From positions 24,732,716 through 24,796,715 of the forward strand of contig NC_035176.2 in assembly GCF_001659605.2 (NCBI RefSeq): DNA of 64,000 nucleotides, in the 5' to 3' direction. A program made the position numbers and the translations under genes. The DNA is from Manihot esculenta (lineage: Eukaryota > Streptophyta > Magnoliopsida > Malpighiales > Euphorbiaceae). The notes under the pieces were generated by a model. It searched no databases. It was not told where the DNA came from and saw nothing but the letters and a program-made list of their open reading frames with translations. Below, piece after piece: positions 32,137 through 44,370 of the stretch. Position 1 is the stretch's first letter; each line of letters opens with the position of its first letter.

Positions 32137-35100
32137 CTACTTAAGCATTGACTCACGGGTCTCCCAGGTGCACTTTTCCATATTGTGGTGATTCCATAAA
32201 ACTTTCACCATCGTGATTTCCTTGTTCCTCAGCTTTCTAATTTGCGTGTCTATGATCCATACTGGCAGCTCAACATAGGTAAGATCTCCTAGGATCTCCA
32301 TATCAGATTCACTAAGAACCTTGCTTGGATTTGACACGAATTTTCATAATATAGAAACATGGAAAATCGGATGGATTCTCTCCATAGAAGCAGGTAGATC
32401 TAACTTGTAAGATACATTCCCAATCTTTTGCAAGATTTCGAAGGACACGATGTACCTTGGAGCTAGTTTACCTTTCTTCCCAAAACGAATCACCCCCTTC
32501 ATAGGAGACACCTTAAGCAATACTATATCTCCCTCTTGAAGGACAACTTGCTTTCTACGGAGGCCTGCATAGCTCTTCTGCCTACTCACAGCTATCCTGA
32601 TTCTTTCTCTGATGATAAGCACTACCTTGTTGGTGATCTCTACCAATTCTGGCCTTGCTAAAACCCTTTCTCCTACTTCTTCCCAGCAGACAGGTGACCT
32701 ACACTTCCTCCCATATAAAGCTTCATAAGGAGCCATCCCAATACTAGCATGGTAACTGTTATTGTAGGTGAACTCCACTGATGGCAGATGTTGCCTCCAA
32801 GAACCACCAAAGTCTAGCACACACATCCTTAACATGTCTTCTATAGTTTGGATGGTCCTTTCTGACTGTCCATTGGTCTGTGGGTGGAAAGCAGTGCTAA
32901 AGTCTAGCCTCGTGCCCAAAGCATTTTGCAAACTCCGCCAGAACTTGAAGGTAAACTGGGGCCCCCTATCTGACACTAAAGAAACTAGAGCCCCATGCAG
33001 CTTGATGATTTCTTCCACGTAAATTTGTGTAAACTTGTCTACAGAGTAACCGCTCCTGATAGGAATAAAGTGAGTAGATTTAGTCAATATATCCACTATT
33101 ACCCATATTCAGTCATGTCTGTTGGACGTTGCTGGTAACCCTGCCACAAAATCCATTTCCACATGTTCCCATTTCCACTCTGGAATCGGTAGTGGGTTGA
33201 GCATTCCAGCTGGCTTCTGATGTTTCAACTTTACTCTCTGATACACCTCACAGGCAGACACAAATTGAGCCACTTCCCTCTTCATAGAAGGCCACCAATA
33301 CACCTTCTTCAGATCTTGATACATCTTAGTGGCTCTAAGGTGAACACTGTACTTGACATTATGAGCCTCTCTCATAATGTTTCTTTCAAGCCTATGTCAT
33401 CTAGTACACACAATCTATTCCTGTAACAGAAAATCCCTCTGTTGTCAAACCTAAAATCACCATTCTTACCTTTCTAATAAGGTTCTGTTATTTTTACCAA
33501 CTCGGGGTCCTCGTGTTATTTCTGAGCCACTTGTTCCAGAAACACGAGTGTCACTTTCATCTGCGTTACTAACACACTTGTACCAGACAACTCTAGCTGC
33601 AAGTCTTCATTAACGAGCCTGTAAAATTCTTTCACCACTAATCTTCCTTCTACTGAGATGTGGGATAAACTGCCAAGTGATTTTCGACTAAGAGCATCTG
33701 CCACCACATTTGCTTTACCCAGATGATACTGGATTTTGCAATCGTAATTGCTAAGCAGTTCTACCCATCTCCTCTGCCTCGAGTTTAACTCTCTTTGACT
33801 CAAGATGTATTGCAAACTCTTATGATCTATAAAGATCTCACATTTCACCCTATACAGGTAATGCCTCCACATCTTAAGTGCAAAGATCACAGCTGCCATC
33901 TCTAGATCGTGTGTAGGATAATTTAACTCATGCTTCTTCAACTGTCTAGAAGCATAAGCAATTACCCTCTCATTTTACATCAACACACAACCTAGTGCCA
34001 CTCGGGATGCATCACAAAACACTATGAAATCCTCATTACTTGTAAGCAGAGCTAACACTGGTGCTGACGTCAGTCTTCTCTTTAGCTCTTGGAAACTTTC
34101 CTCACACTAATCTGACCAGACAAACTTTTGATTCTTCTTGGTCAACCTGGTCATAAGAGCAGCTATTTTTGAGAAATCTTAAATGAATCTCCTGTAGTAA
34201 CCTACCAAACCCAAAAAGCTTTTGATTTCTATCACTGTAGTGGGTCTGGACCAATTAGCTACAACTTCTACTTTCTTAGGGTCCACCTCGATTCCATTTT
34301 TTGACACTACATGCCCCAATAAAGAGATACTCCTCAACCAGAACTTACATTTAGAGAACTTGATATACATACCGTGTTCTTTCAAAGTCTGCAACACTCT
34401 TCTCAGATGATAGGCGTATTTCTGGAATACACCAATATATCATCAATGAAAACAATAACAAAGTGATCCAGAAACTATCTAAAAACTCTATTCATGAGGT
34501 CCGTGAATGCTGCAGGGGCATTGGTTAGCCCAAACGACTTCACTAGGAACTCATAATGCCCATATCTGGTCCTGAAAGTTGTCTTAGGCACGTCTTGTTC
34601 TCTGAATCTCAACTGATGGTACCCGGATCTTAAATCTATCTTAGAGAAACAACCGGCTCCTGCTAGCTGGTTAAACAAATCATCAATCCTGGGTAACAGA
34701 TACTTATTCTTGGTAGTGACTTTGTTCAACTGCCTGTAGTCAATGTAAAGTCTTAGAGATCCATCCTTCTTTTTTCACAAACAATACAGGAGCACCCCAA
34801 GGTAAGGTACTAGGTCAGATGAAACCTTTATCTACCAATTCTTGCAACTATTCTTTTAGCTCTTTCAACTCGGCAGGTGCCATCCTATAGGGAGGAATAG
34901 AGATGGGTCTGGTTCCTAGCATCACCTCAATTTCAAACTCTATTTCCCTAGCAGGTGGCAAACCTGGTAGCTCGTTTGGGAAAACATCGAGAAACTCTTT
35001 GACCACGGGCACTGAAGCTGGTTCCCTAACCTGACCATTAACTCTCTGACATGAGCAAGAAAGCCTTGACAAGCCTTTCGAAGAAACATATGAGCCTGTA

Positions 35101-35560
35101 GGGACGATATCAAACTTCTAGGCATACATAACTTTTCTCCTCGAAAGACGACCTCCGATCAATCTTGTTCTATGAACCTAACTACCTTGTCTCTACAGTC
35201 CAAGGTAGCACCATGAGTAGAGAGCCAATCCATTTCTAAAATGACGTCAAAATCAGTCAAATCTAGAACCACAAGGTCGGCTGGAAGGCACCTATCCTCA
35301 ACTATAATTGGACTGAGCCGACAGACTGACTCTGCCACAGATGGATCACACTTGGGCCCACTGACTCAAAGAAGACACTCTAGCCTAGAAGCTATCAAAC
35401 CCAAACTGTCTATGACTCTCTAAGAAGCAAAAGAATGAGAGGCATCAGAGTCCATAAGAGCATACACATCAGAACACTCAATAGTGAGTTTACCTGACAC
35501 CACTGTGTTTGAAACATGCTTCCTGCTCTGTCATGGTGAAGATCCGTGCTGGGGATGAAG
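32137..35560 (-). pseudogene. Element D protease, RT, RNase H, integrase, chromodomain (badly broken)
   Basis: Ordered minus-strand fragments: protease remnant near 35450, where the active site reads MDSDASHSF; RT start (35072-34848); RT core with [18 protein letters not shown] and [11 protein letters not shown] (34729-34475); RT end with SFLGLVGYYRRF (34397-34179); RNase H (33941-33516); integrase zinc region (33375-33109); integrase core with SDRGPQFT and NGQSERTIQ (33096-32344); chromodomain with [15 protein letters not shown] (32337-32137). Numerous stops and frameshifts lie between and within them. Confidence 0.85.
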
Positions 35561-37098
35561 GACCTTCCCCTTGGGAACCTGCTGAAAAAGAGGTTGTCCC
35601 TCTCCCTCTACCTCGCCTTCTGCCCTATGATGTGGCTAAAGCTGCTGGCTGAGCCATGCTGCTAGAAGCCGTTTGTTGGGACTATATAATCCTAGCTGCA
35701 TTAGGACATTCACGTGTCATGTGTCCCTTTTGTCTACATATGTAACAAGCTATAGTCCCAAACCGACAAAGCCCTTTGTGTGGCTTACCACACCTCACAC
35801 ATCCAGAGCTATCCTAACCAGAGTTTGAACCACTACCTATTTCCAGACCAGACTTCAACCTATCCCAAAACTTATTCTTCTTAGTCTTCTTAGTGGATCT
35901 ACTCCACTTTTTACTTCCCATGGCAGCTGCACTCAGAGAGGAGAGATCAAATCTTCCTGTACTCGAGGTTTTGGAACCTGATGACTGTGCCACCTGTTGC
36001 TTTACTGTTCCCTGTATGATGGCACTAGCCTCCATCTTTCTGGCTGCATCTACTATAGTATGGAAACTCTCTCTGTTTGCTACTAAGATCAGGGAGGAAT
36101 ACCTAGAGTGGAGTCTCATGGTATACCTCCTAGCCTTCTTCTGGTGAGTGTCATAAGCCTGACCCACAAACTGAAGAAACTTCATAAACTTATCTGTGTA
36201 TTCATCCACACTCATTTCTTCAGCCTGCCTTAACTGTTCAAACTCTATCACCTTTAACTCCCTCAAATTGTCTGGAAAGGCCCACCCTGCAAACTCATTT
36301 GCAAACTGCTCCTAAGATAAGCCATCCAGCTTTGGGTCCACATAATTCTTGAACCATTCTTTTGCCTTCTTGCACTTCAGAGTGAACCCCGCCATCTGAA
36401 TGGCTATGTTGTCACTGGCCCCTAACTCATTAGCTATCATTTTCACTGCTTTAATGCACTCAAATGGGTCATCACCCTCTTTATACTTAAGAGCATCCAA
36501 CTTCAGGTAATCCGTCATTTTGACCTTGCTCCCTATTGATGGGTTAGGTTTGGGTAATTGGATTTTAGGAATTACTGGTACTTCTGGGGGAGGAGGAGGT
36601 GGTGCAGCACTCTCTAGGTTAGGGTTTGCCTGATTTTTGTAATAGGGTGGAGGTGAAAACATAGGGTAGGGTGGATATGGTGGGTAGTAGGAAGGATAGG
36701 GCATGTCTGAGGGGTACGGGTGGTAGCTAGAGTAATCTGATGTACCTCCCATCGGATACCCGGGTCCCTATGGGTGGGGTTGGTACTGAGGTGGATAGAC
36801 AGGTCTTGAGGCCTGAGCACCTCTTTCAGACTCTCCCACACCTTCTCCTTCAAAACTCACACCCAAACTTCCATCTCTCCTCTAATCATCACCTATTGTT
36901 TCCCTGACATCTGCAGACATCCTACCCGAATATGTTCTCCTTCTGTTTACATCAAAAGACCTTCTAGGGTCCCTTGACATTTCACCCCTGTTAGTTTTAC
37001 TCGACCGTGCTCTTGACGGAGCAGTAGGGGGAAGCGCATCCATACTCTCATTTTTCGGTGGATCCAGTCAACCGTACAGATCGACCTGAGCCTCGCAT
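35561..37098 (-). pseudogene. Element D gag (broken)
   Basis: ATG at 37098 (MRGSG...), 8 nt after an acceptor-like CAG. Fragments 36752-36312 (Pro/Tyr-rich stretch and FTLKCKKAKEWFKNYV) and 36266-35814 (SVDEYTDKF, KMEASAIIQG) are clear. The zinc knuckle near 35720 keeps its C-x2-C-x4-H-x4-C spacing (CYICRQKGHMTREC). Several stops occur between the fragments. Confidence 0.85.
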
Positions 37099-37104
37099 CC
37101 TATC

Positions 37105-37120
37105 TTCTGAAAAAAAAAAC
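37105..37120 (-). other. Conserved splice-acceptor-like site before gag of D
   Basis: Pyrimidine run TTTTTTTTTTCAG on the minus strand, ending at 37107, 8 nt before the gag ATG. Confidence 0.5.
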
Positions 37121-37351
37121 ATTTATCACATAGGCATTATCATTATATGGTTCATGTGGATACACATGAACTCACATCATACATAACATATCATCAATAT
37201 ACATGCATACAGTCATGGCATTACACATCATCATACATTCATAAAGACAGGACTCTACATCCTATCCTAGTGGACATGATCTTTCCTAATTGTGCTTATC
37301 CTCTATAACATCTATGAGCCCAACACTCTAGGTCCGACCATATGAACCTAG

Positions 37352-37364
37352 GGCTCTGATACCA
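37352..37364 (-). other. Primer binding site of D
   Basis: TGGTATCAGAGCC on the minus strand, three bases from the LTR boundary at 37368. Confidence 0.9.
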
Positions 37365-37367
37365 CTC

Positions 37368-37941
37368 TGTAACGACTTGAAAATCGGACTGTTACCGGCG
37401 CTAGGGTTCAGATCGACTTAAGGTCGTCGAAGCCTGTAATAAGCCTACTATACATCTTGTTACACCTGATAAAATCCCATATATGATCACACAATTTAAC
37501 AAAAACATAAAACACTACATGAGCCAATGCTTGACTTGTGCATGCATCATAACTGAAATCATAAAACCCATACTAAAGCCCTCATCAAATGCTCTAGTAT
37601 AGTCAACACAACATGCCTCAAGCTCGGTTCAAACATAAACTCATATTTAAAATTTCTACATACAAGGATCATGAAGTAGGGATTATAAGGACAAACACTA
37701 GGGCAAAGCACAATTCTAATCCATAAAACAATACATGTCCACAACTATACTATTATAATAGACTATAGCAGAAACTTAGCTGACTTCCTAAGCTAACTCT
37801 GATTCTGCAAACCTGGGGTTAGGGGAAAGGGGGTAAGCTATAAGAGCCTAGTGAGTAGAACATAAAAAAAAAAGATAGTTTAATAAAACATATGATCGCA
37901 TGAATGTGTTACAACATAAACAATTTACATCAAGATGGAAT
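37368..37941 (-). repeat. 5' LTR of element D, outer part
   Basis: It starts TGTAACGACTTG and matches the 3' LTR with many substitutions until element E begins at 37942. The bases 37937-37941 (GGAAT) are the TSD of E; the LTR resumes at 56087. Confidence 0.9.
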
Positions 37942-38854
37942 TGTAATACCCGGCTAGACTCCAGTATCGGAATTCCTACCGTCCGGTGGAATCTCGGATG
38001 TCGAAAACCTTTAGAAGGGTAAAAATCATGTTTTTATAAAATGTTTTCATGTATTTTATGGTTTTAAGTAAGAAAGAAATTGAGTTTTGAATAAAAATGA
38101 CTATAGAAGAAAATCCAGGTTCGGCCGCCGAACCTCATGTTCGGCCGCCGAACTTGGTGGAGTTTTGGAGTCACCTTTGGCTTCCGAAGGTGGTTTGGCT
38201 AGCCAACTATAAAAGGCCCTATGGCCGAAAATGGGCGAGTTTTCTCCCCTATTTTCGGTCAACGGTGAGTTCATACCCTCCCATGGTTGGTTTTGAGGTT
38301 TTCCTTCAAATCCTACAAGTTTCTAACAAGTTTTAACTTGTTTTTGAAGTTTTTGAGCAAAGATCGAAGTTTGGAAGCTTGGAGACCTTCAGAACCCGTT
38401 TTCCCCAAATCTCCAAGTTGGGTCACGTTTTCTCTCGATCTTCAAGAGGTAAGCGTCGATCCTCGCCTTCTTCGATGTTCTAAGCAAGTTTTATGAAAGT
38501 TTATGGGGTAGAAATGCATGTTTAAGCTAGTTGTTTAATGTTAGGGTTCATGTGAGTTTTGTTGAAAATATGTGTAATGTATGGTGTATGAGTTGCTATA
38601 TGTGTTGTTGTTGGGGTTTAGGAGAGTGTGAGACCCCTATATGCTTGTTTGCATGAGTATGCATGTTGTAGAATAGCTAAATGCATGTTTGAAAGGTTTG
38701 GGAGGCAAAATGTGCATGAGCAGGCTGAGTTCTGCCACTTTGGAAGAACTCAGGTTCGGCAGCCGAAGGACTTAAGCCGATCTGGATCCTAGCACCGGTA
38801 ACAGTCCGATCTGGATCCTAGCACCGGTAGCGGTTCAATTTTCAGGTCGTTACA
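37942..38854 (+). repeat. 5' LTR of element E with a large internal deletion
   Basis: It begins TGTAATACCCGGCTAG and follows the 3' LTR to GCCGAAGGACTT (38772), then jumps to AAGCCGATCTGG near the LTR end. About 1.3 kb of LTR is absent; CTT is shared at the join. A 30 bp tandem duplication of CCGATCTGGATCCTAGCACC follows (38774-38833). The TATA (38218) and first donor (38451) remain, but the second donor and both LTR acceptors are gone. Confidence 0.88.
38218..38225 (+). promoter_or_regulatory. TATA box in the 5' LTR of E
   Basis: TATAAAAG in the context GCCAACTATAAAAGGCCC, preceded by two copies of TTCGGCCGCCGAAC. Confidence 0.7.
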
Positions 38855-38857
38855 GAT

Positions 38858-38870
38858 TGGTATCAGAGCC
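38858..38870 (+). other. Primer binding site of E
   Basis: TGGTATCAGAGCC three bases after the LTR end at 38854. Confidence 0.9.
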
Positions 38871-39105
38871 CTAGGTTCATATGGTCGGACCTAGAAAGTG
38901 TCGGGCTCATAGATGTTATAGAAGGACAAGCACAATAGGAAAATCATGTCCACTAGGATAGGATGTAGAGTCCTGTCTCGAATAATGATGTGAAATGCCA
39001 TGATTTTATGCATGTGCATTGATGATATGCTATGTATGTGATGTATGTGACGCGGGTTCATGTGTTTCCACATGAACCATTTGATGCTAATGTTTTATGT
39101 GATGT

Positions 39106-39119
39106 GTGTTGTTTTACAG
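39106..39119 (+). other. Conserved splice-acceptor-like site before gag of E
   Basis: TGTGTTGTTTTACAG ending at 39119, 8 nt before the gag ATG at 39128. Confidence 0.5.
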
Positions 39120-39127
39120 TAAGCAAG

Positions 39128-40999
39128 ATGAGAGGAACTCGTCGATCTACATGATTGACTGGAGTACCACCTCAGGATGTGGGCATGGATGCCCGTCCTC
39201 CTGCATTGGGTAGGGCAATGTCATGCAGGTCCAGTAGGGAGAGAGTGTCAAGGGACCCTAGAAGGTCTTTTGATATGAGTAGAAGAGGAAAAGTTCAGGG
39301 AGGAGTGTCCGATGATGTGGGGGATGATTTGGATGTGGATCAGAGGAGGGATGGTAGTCTTGGTGTGAGCATGTCTGAAGAGGGCATGGGAGAGTCTCAA
39401 GGAGGCACTCAGGCCTCGGGGTTTGTTCAACCACCCCAATACCCACCCTTTTCACAGAATCCCGGGTATTCGATGGGAGGTACATCGGATTACCCCAGCT
39501 TTAACCCTTATCCTTCTTACATGCCATACCCACCTTTCTACCCACCATACCAACAATACCCTATGTACCCACCCCTATCTTTCTATCCAGGTACAGCAAA
39601 CCCTAACCCAGGGGATGTTGCACCTCCTCCACCACCAGCTGAACCTGTAGTCCCAGAAGTCCAAGCACCTAAACCTAGCTCATCTGGAGGGAGCAAGGTC
39701 AAGATGACTGACTACTTGAAGTTAGATGCTCCTAAGTATGAAATAGGTGATGATCCATTTGAGTACCTCAGGACGGTCAAGATGATAACAGATGAGTTAG
39801 GGGCAGATGACAGTAGAGCCATTCAGATGGCTGGGTTCACACTGAAATGTAAGAAGGCCCGAGAGTGGTTTAAAAGCTATGTGAACCCGAGGTTGGATAG
39901 TCTATCATGGGAAGAGTTTGCTAATGAGTTTGCAGGATGGGCTTTCCCTGATAGCTCAAGGGAGTTGAAGATGATCGAGTTTGAGCAGTTGAGGCAAACG
40001 GAAGAAATGAGTGTAGATGAATACACAGATAAGTTCTTGGAGCTGTTGCCGTTTGCAGGGCAAACCTTTGACACAGACCAGAAAAAGGCTAGGAGGTATA
40101 TCATGAAGCTTCATTCCAGGTATTCCTCTTTGATTTAATCAGCAGAAAGGGAGAGCTTCCATGCTATAGTGGATATGGCCCAGAGGATGGAGGCTAGTGC
40201 AATAATCGAAGGGAAAGTTAAACAGTCAGTGGCACAGCCTTCTAGTTCCAAGACCCCAGGTGGGGGAAAGTTAGACCCTTCTTCTTTGAGTACAGTAGCT
40301 TCAGGCAGTAAAAGGTGGGCTAATACCACCAAGAAGCCAAAGAAGAACAAGTTCTGGAATAAGATAAAGTCAGGTCTGGGATTAGGAGGTGGCTCGAGCT
40401 CAGGTGCAGACAGTGCAGTATGTATGAAGTGTGGGCAGCCACACAAGGGAGTATATCGGTTTGGGATGACAGCCTGCTTCAGATGTGGGCAGGAGGGACA
40501 CATGGCACGGGAGTGTCCTAGAGCAGCTTATATGGCACAGTCCTAGCAGACAGCTTCTGGTAGTGTGGCTCAGCCAGTAGCTCCAGCCACGACACAGGCT
40601 AGTGGTAGAGGCAGAGGGAGAGGGGCATTCTCTTCTTCAATGGGTTTCAGGGGTGAAGGTCCATTAGCTCCAGCACGGATCTTCACGATGACACAGCAGG
40701 AGGCAAATGCATCAAACACCGTGGTGTCAGGTAATCTCATCATTGGTTGTTCAGATGTTTATGCCTTAATGGACCCTGGTGCATCTCATTCTTTTGTTAC
40801 TCCGAGAGCCGTTGAGAGGTTGGGTTTGATGGTCTCTAGGTTAGAGTGTCCCCTATGGGTCAGTGGACCCAAGTGTGATCCATCAGTGGCAGAGTCAGTC
40901 TGCCGGTTTAGTCTAGTGTTTGTTGAGAGTAGATGCCTTCCAGCCGACCTTGTGGTTCTAGACTTGACAGATTTTGATGTCATTCTAGGGATGGATTAG
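39128..40999 (+). pseudogene. Element E gag and protease
   Basis: ATG at 39128 (MRGTRRST, then TGA where relatives have CGA). The frame resumes at 39155 for 327 residues: Pro/Tyr-rich stretch, FTLKCKKAREWFKSYV capsid segment, SVDEYTDKFLEL. It is broken by TAA at about 40136, then the zinc knuckles CMKCGQPHKGV and CFRCGQEGHMAREC (about 40430-40515), a TAG at about 40544, a Gly/Arg linker and a protease with [10 protein letters not shown] (about 40770-40800). The next stop is a TAG in place of TGG at about 40997. All parts are in register, so only the stop codons prevent translation. Confidence 0.88.
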
Positions 41000-42473
41000 C
41001 TATCCGCTCATGGTGCTACCTTGGACTGCAGAGACAAGGTAGTCAGGTTCAGAGGTCAGGATGGGTCATAGGTTGTCTTCAGGGGAGACAGGAGGGGTAC
41101 ACCTAGAGGTTTGATATCAGCCCTACAGGCTCGTAGGTTGCTCAGGAGGGGTTGTCAGGGTTTTCTAGCTCATGTGAGAGAGCTGGATAGTCATGTTAGA
41201 GAGCCCGCCTCAATGCCCGTGGTTAGGGAGTTTTTAGATGTTTTCCTAGACGAGCTGCCAGGTTTACCACCTACTAGGGAGATAGAGTTCGAAATAGAGT
41301 TGATGCCTGGAACCAGACCGATCTCTATCCCTCCCTACAGGATGGCACCAACTGAGTTGAAAGAGTTGAAAGAACAGTTGCAAGAGTTGGTAGACAAGGG
41401 TTTCATCCGACCGAGTACCTCACCTTGGGGTGCTCCAGTGCTTTTTGTGAAGAAGAAGGATGGATCCCTTAGACTTTGTATCGACTACAGGCAGTTGAAC
41501 AAAGTCACTACCAAGAATAAGTACCCATTGCCCAGAATCGACGATCTATTTGAACAGTTAGCAGGAGCGGGTTGTTTCTCCAAAATAGATCTGAGATCCG
41601 GGTATCACCAGCTGAGGATAAGAGAGGAAGATGTGCCAAAGACGGCGTTCAGGACCAGATATGGGCACTATGAGTTCCTTGTGATGCCGTTTGGGTTAAC
41701 CAATGCCCCTGCAGCATTCATGGACCTCATGAACAGAGTTTTCAGTCAGTATCTGGATCACTTTGTTATTATCTTCATAGATGATATCCTAGTGTATTCC
41801 AGAAATGCAGAGGAGCATGTCCATCATCTGAGATTAGTCTTGCAGACCTTAAAGGAATACGGCTTGTATGCCAAGTTCTCCAAGTGTGAGTTCTGGTTGA
41901 GGAGCATTTCATTCTTGGGGCATGTTGTATCAGAAAATGGAATAGAAGTGGACCCCAAGAAGGTGGAAGCTGTAGCTAACTGGCCTAGACCCACTACAGT
42001 GACAGAGATCAAGAGCTTCTTAGGCTTGGCAGGTTACTACAGTAGGTTCGTTCAGGACTTCTCTAAGATTGCAGCTCCTATGACCAGATTGACCAGAAAG
42101 AATCAGAAGTTTATGTGGACTGACCAATGTGAAGAGAGTTTTGAAGAGCTAAAGAAGAGGTTAACGTCAGCACCGGTATTAGCTCTGCCCAACAGTAATG
42201 AGGATTTCACAGTGTATTGTGATGCGTCCCGTGTGGGACTAGGTTTTGTGTTGATGCAGAATGAAAGGGTGATTGCTTATGCTTCTAGGCAGTTGAAGAA
42301 ACACGAGTTGAATTACTCTACAAATGACCTAGATATGGCAGCAGTAATCTTTGCACTCAAGATGTGGAGGCATTACCTTTATGGGGTTAAATGTGAGATC
42401 TTCACAGATCATAAAAGCCAGCAGTACATCCTGAGTCAGAGAGAGTTGAATTTGAGACAGAGAAGATGGGTAG
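41000..42473 (+). pseudogene. Element E RT and first part of RNase H
   Basis: After a TAG at about 41069, an open frame of 455 residues runs from 41111. It contains [60 protein letters not shown] and the catalytic [12 protein letters not shown]. The connection [11 protein letters not shown] and RNase H ([25 protein letters not shown]) follow. It ends at RQRRWV where element G inserted; the remaining RNase H resumes at 49775. Confidence 0.9.
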
Positions 42474-42809
42474 TGTAATACCCGGCTAGATTCCGGCATC
42501 GGAATCCCTACCTTCCGGCGGAATCTCCATTGGAATCGGGAGTTCTGAAGATGCCAGAGGCTTCTAGAGGGGTATAATGTGTTTTCTAAAATGTTTTTAC
42601 TGATTTCATGGTTTTAAATGAAAAAGAATTGAGTTTTGAAAAGAAAAGACCAAGGAGGCATTTGCCAGGTTCGGCCGCCGAACATGGAAAGGTTTCGGGA
42701 GTGCTTTTGGCCTCCGAAAGTCTTGTTTGAACGAGCCAAGGTTCGGCCGCCGAACATGCATGAGTTTAGGGGGCACGTTAGGCTAGCGAAGGTCTTTGAC
42801 CAGGCCACC

Positions 42810-42816
42810 TATAAAG
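42810..42816 (+). promoter_or_regulatory. TATA box in the 5' LTR of G
   Basis: TATAAAG in the context GGCCACCTATAAAGAGCCC. The 3' LTR has AATAAAG at the same place (47589-47599), so the two promoters differ. Confidence 0.65.
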
Positions 42817-43050
42817 AGCCCTCAGATCGGAAATGGGTGAGTTTTCTCCCCATTCTCGAGCTCAGGTGAGTTTTTGTCCTCCCTTGGTCATTTTCATGTT
42901 TTTCTTCATTTCCTTCATGTCTTTATTAGTTTCATGGTTGTTTTGAAGAGTTTTCAAGCTTAGATCTAAGTTTTGGGAGCTTGGAGACCCAAGGAGTAGT
43001 TTCCTCCCATCTCCAAGTTAGAGCTCGCACAAACCCTCGATCTTCAAGAG

Positions 43051-44370
43051 GTAAGTGTTGATCTATGCTTTCCTTTATGTTTCATGAAGTTTTAAGAGGT
43101 TTTAATGGTTGAGTATGGGTAGATATGCATGTTTAGATTTATGTGGGTTTTATGCCCAATGTATGTTATGTGATGTTTGTGTTGAGGAGTTTATGCTAGT
43201 TTATGCTCCTTTATGCATGTGGGAGAAAGTATGCATGATTGGGAAAGAGCAAGTGAGGTTTAAGCTTGTTTTGATGGTTTTGGCTTATGTGGGTCATAAG
43301 CTCTTTATGTATGCCTTAGGATGTTTTTGTTGGAGTTTAAGCTTGTTTAAGCTCTTTTGTGCATGGTTGAAGGTTTATGCATGTTTTGGTAAGGTTGGGT
43401 GCTTGTTTTGGGGTGTTTGGAAGGTTGGGGAGGCTTGAATGCCTGAGAAGCTGAGTTCTGCCCTTCTAGGAAGAACTCAGGTTCGGCCGCCTAACCTGCC
43501 TTTGGATGCATGGATTGGCCGCCTAACCTTGCCCCCGAAAGTGGAGTTTTGGCTTGAAAGCAAAGTTTCAGCCGCCGAAGGAAGGTTCGGCCGCCGAAAG
43601 TGCCTGACTTTCGTCTCTGGAGAGGGACTTTCGGCTGCCGAAGGTGCCGCCGAAAGTGCCCGAGTTTCGTCTCTAAAGAGAGGATTCGGCCGCCGAAGGT
43701 GCCGCCGAAAGTGTCCTGTCCAGCCATTTCTTGGGTGTTTTCTATGCATGTTTAAGTGATGTTTTAGGGGGTTTTTAGGTAGTTGCTTATGAGTTCTTAG
43801 AGTGTGTTTGGCACCTCATCCGAGTCCACCTGTGTAGGATTGGACCCGAGGGACCGAGGAGGCCATCAGTGTTAGCAGTTGCAGAGTCAGTTCAGCGTCT
43901 GCCAGAGGTGAGTAGAACTAAACTTAATCTTTTATTTTATGAAATCAAATGCCTAAAGCATGTTCATGCATCACGATGATTATAGTAGGTTGATTGCACT
44001 AGTTTCACGAATATGGCGCATTGCATAATTTGATGACTATGATGATGTGGATGGACCAAGGCGACCCCAATAGCCCTAGAGGTGTTGTAAGACCCGGCCG
44101 GGCCGGGCATACAGATGTTGTAAGACCCAGCCGGGCCGGGCATACAGATGTTGTAAGACCTGGCCGGGCCAGGCATACTGAGGTTATAAGACTTGGCCGG
44201 GCCAGGCATACCGATATTGAAGGGAGTTTTGGTGGTCATGTCCATCCGTGATGTGGAATGTTTGTGATGTGATGCATTTCATGAAAGCATGTAATTAATG
44301 AACTGTTTTTCTTTGTTTCTACTCACTGGGCTTTTTAGCTCACCCCTCTCCCCTAACCCCAGTTTTGCAG
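43051..44370 (+). other. Candidate two-intron leader in the LTR of G
   Basis: Donor AAGAG/GTAAGT at 43051, acceptor CACCTGTGTAG ending at 43837, 70 nt exon 43838-43907, donor CAGAG/GTGAGT at 43908, acceptor TTTTGCAG ending at 44370 after a CTAAC branch-like motif and pyrimidine tract. These signals recur in B, F, H and the solo LTR at 10278; D keeps them in decayed form. This is a prediction from motifs; no transcript evidence is available. Confidence 0.5.
44090..44215 (+). repeat. Hairpin minisatellite in the LTR of G, four units of about 33 bp
   Basis: Units begin (G)TTGTAAGACC and each holds an inverted repeat around GGCCGGGCC. It recurs in the 3' LTR at about 48858-48985. Confidence 0.85.

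Noticed and set aside
43109..43438. 109-residue cysteine-rich frame repeated at 47898-48227
   Set aside because: It lies inside the candidate first intron of the LTR of G, is identical only because the LTRs are identical, and is not kept in other LTRs.
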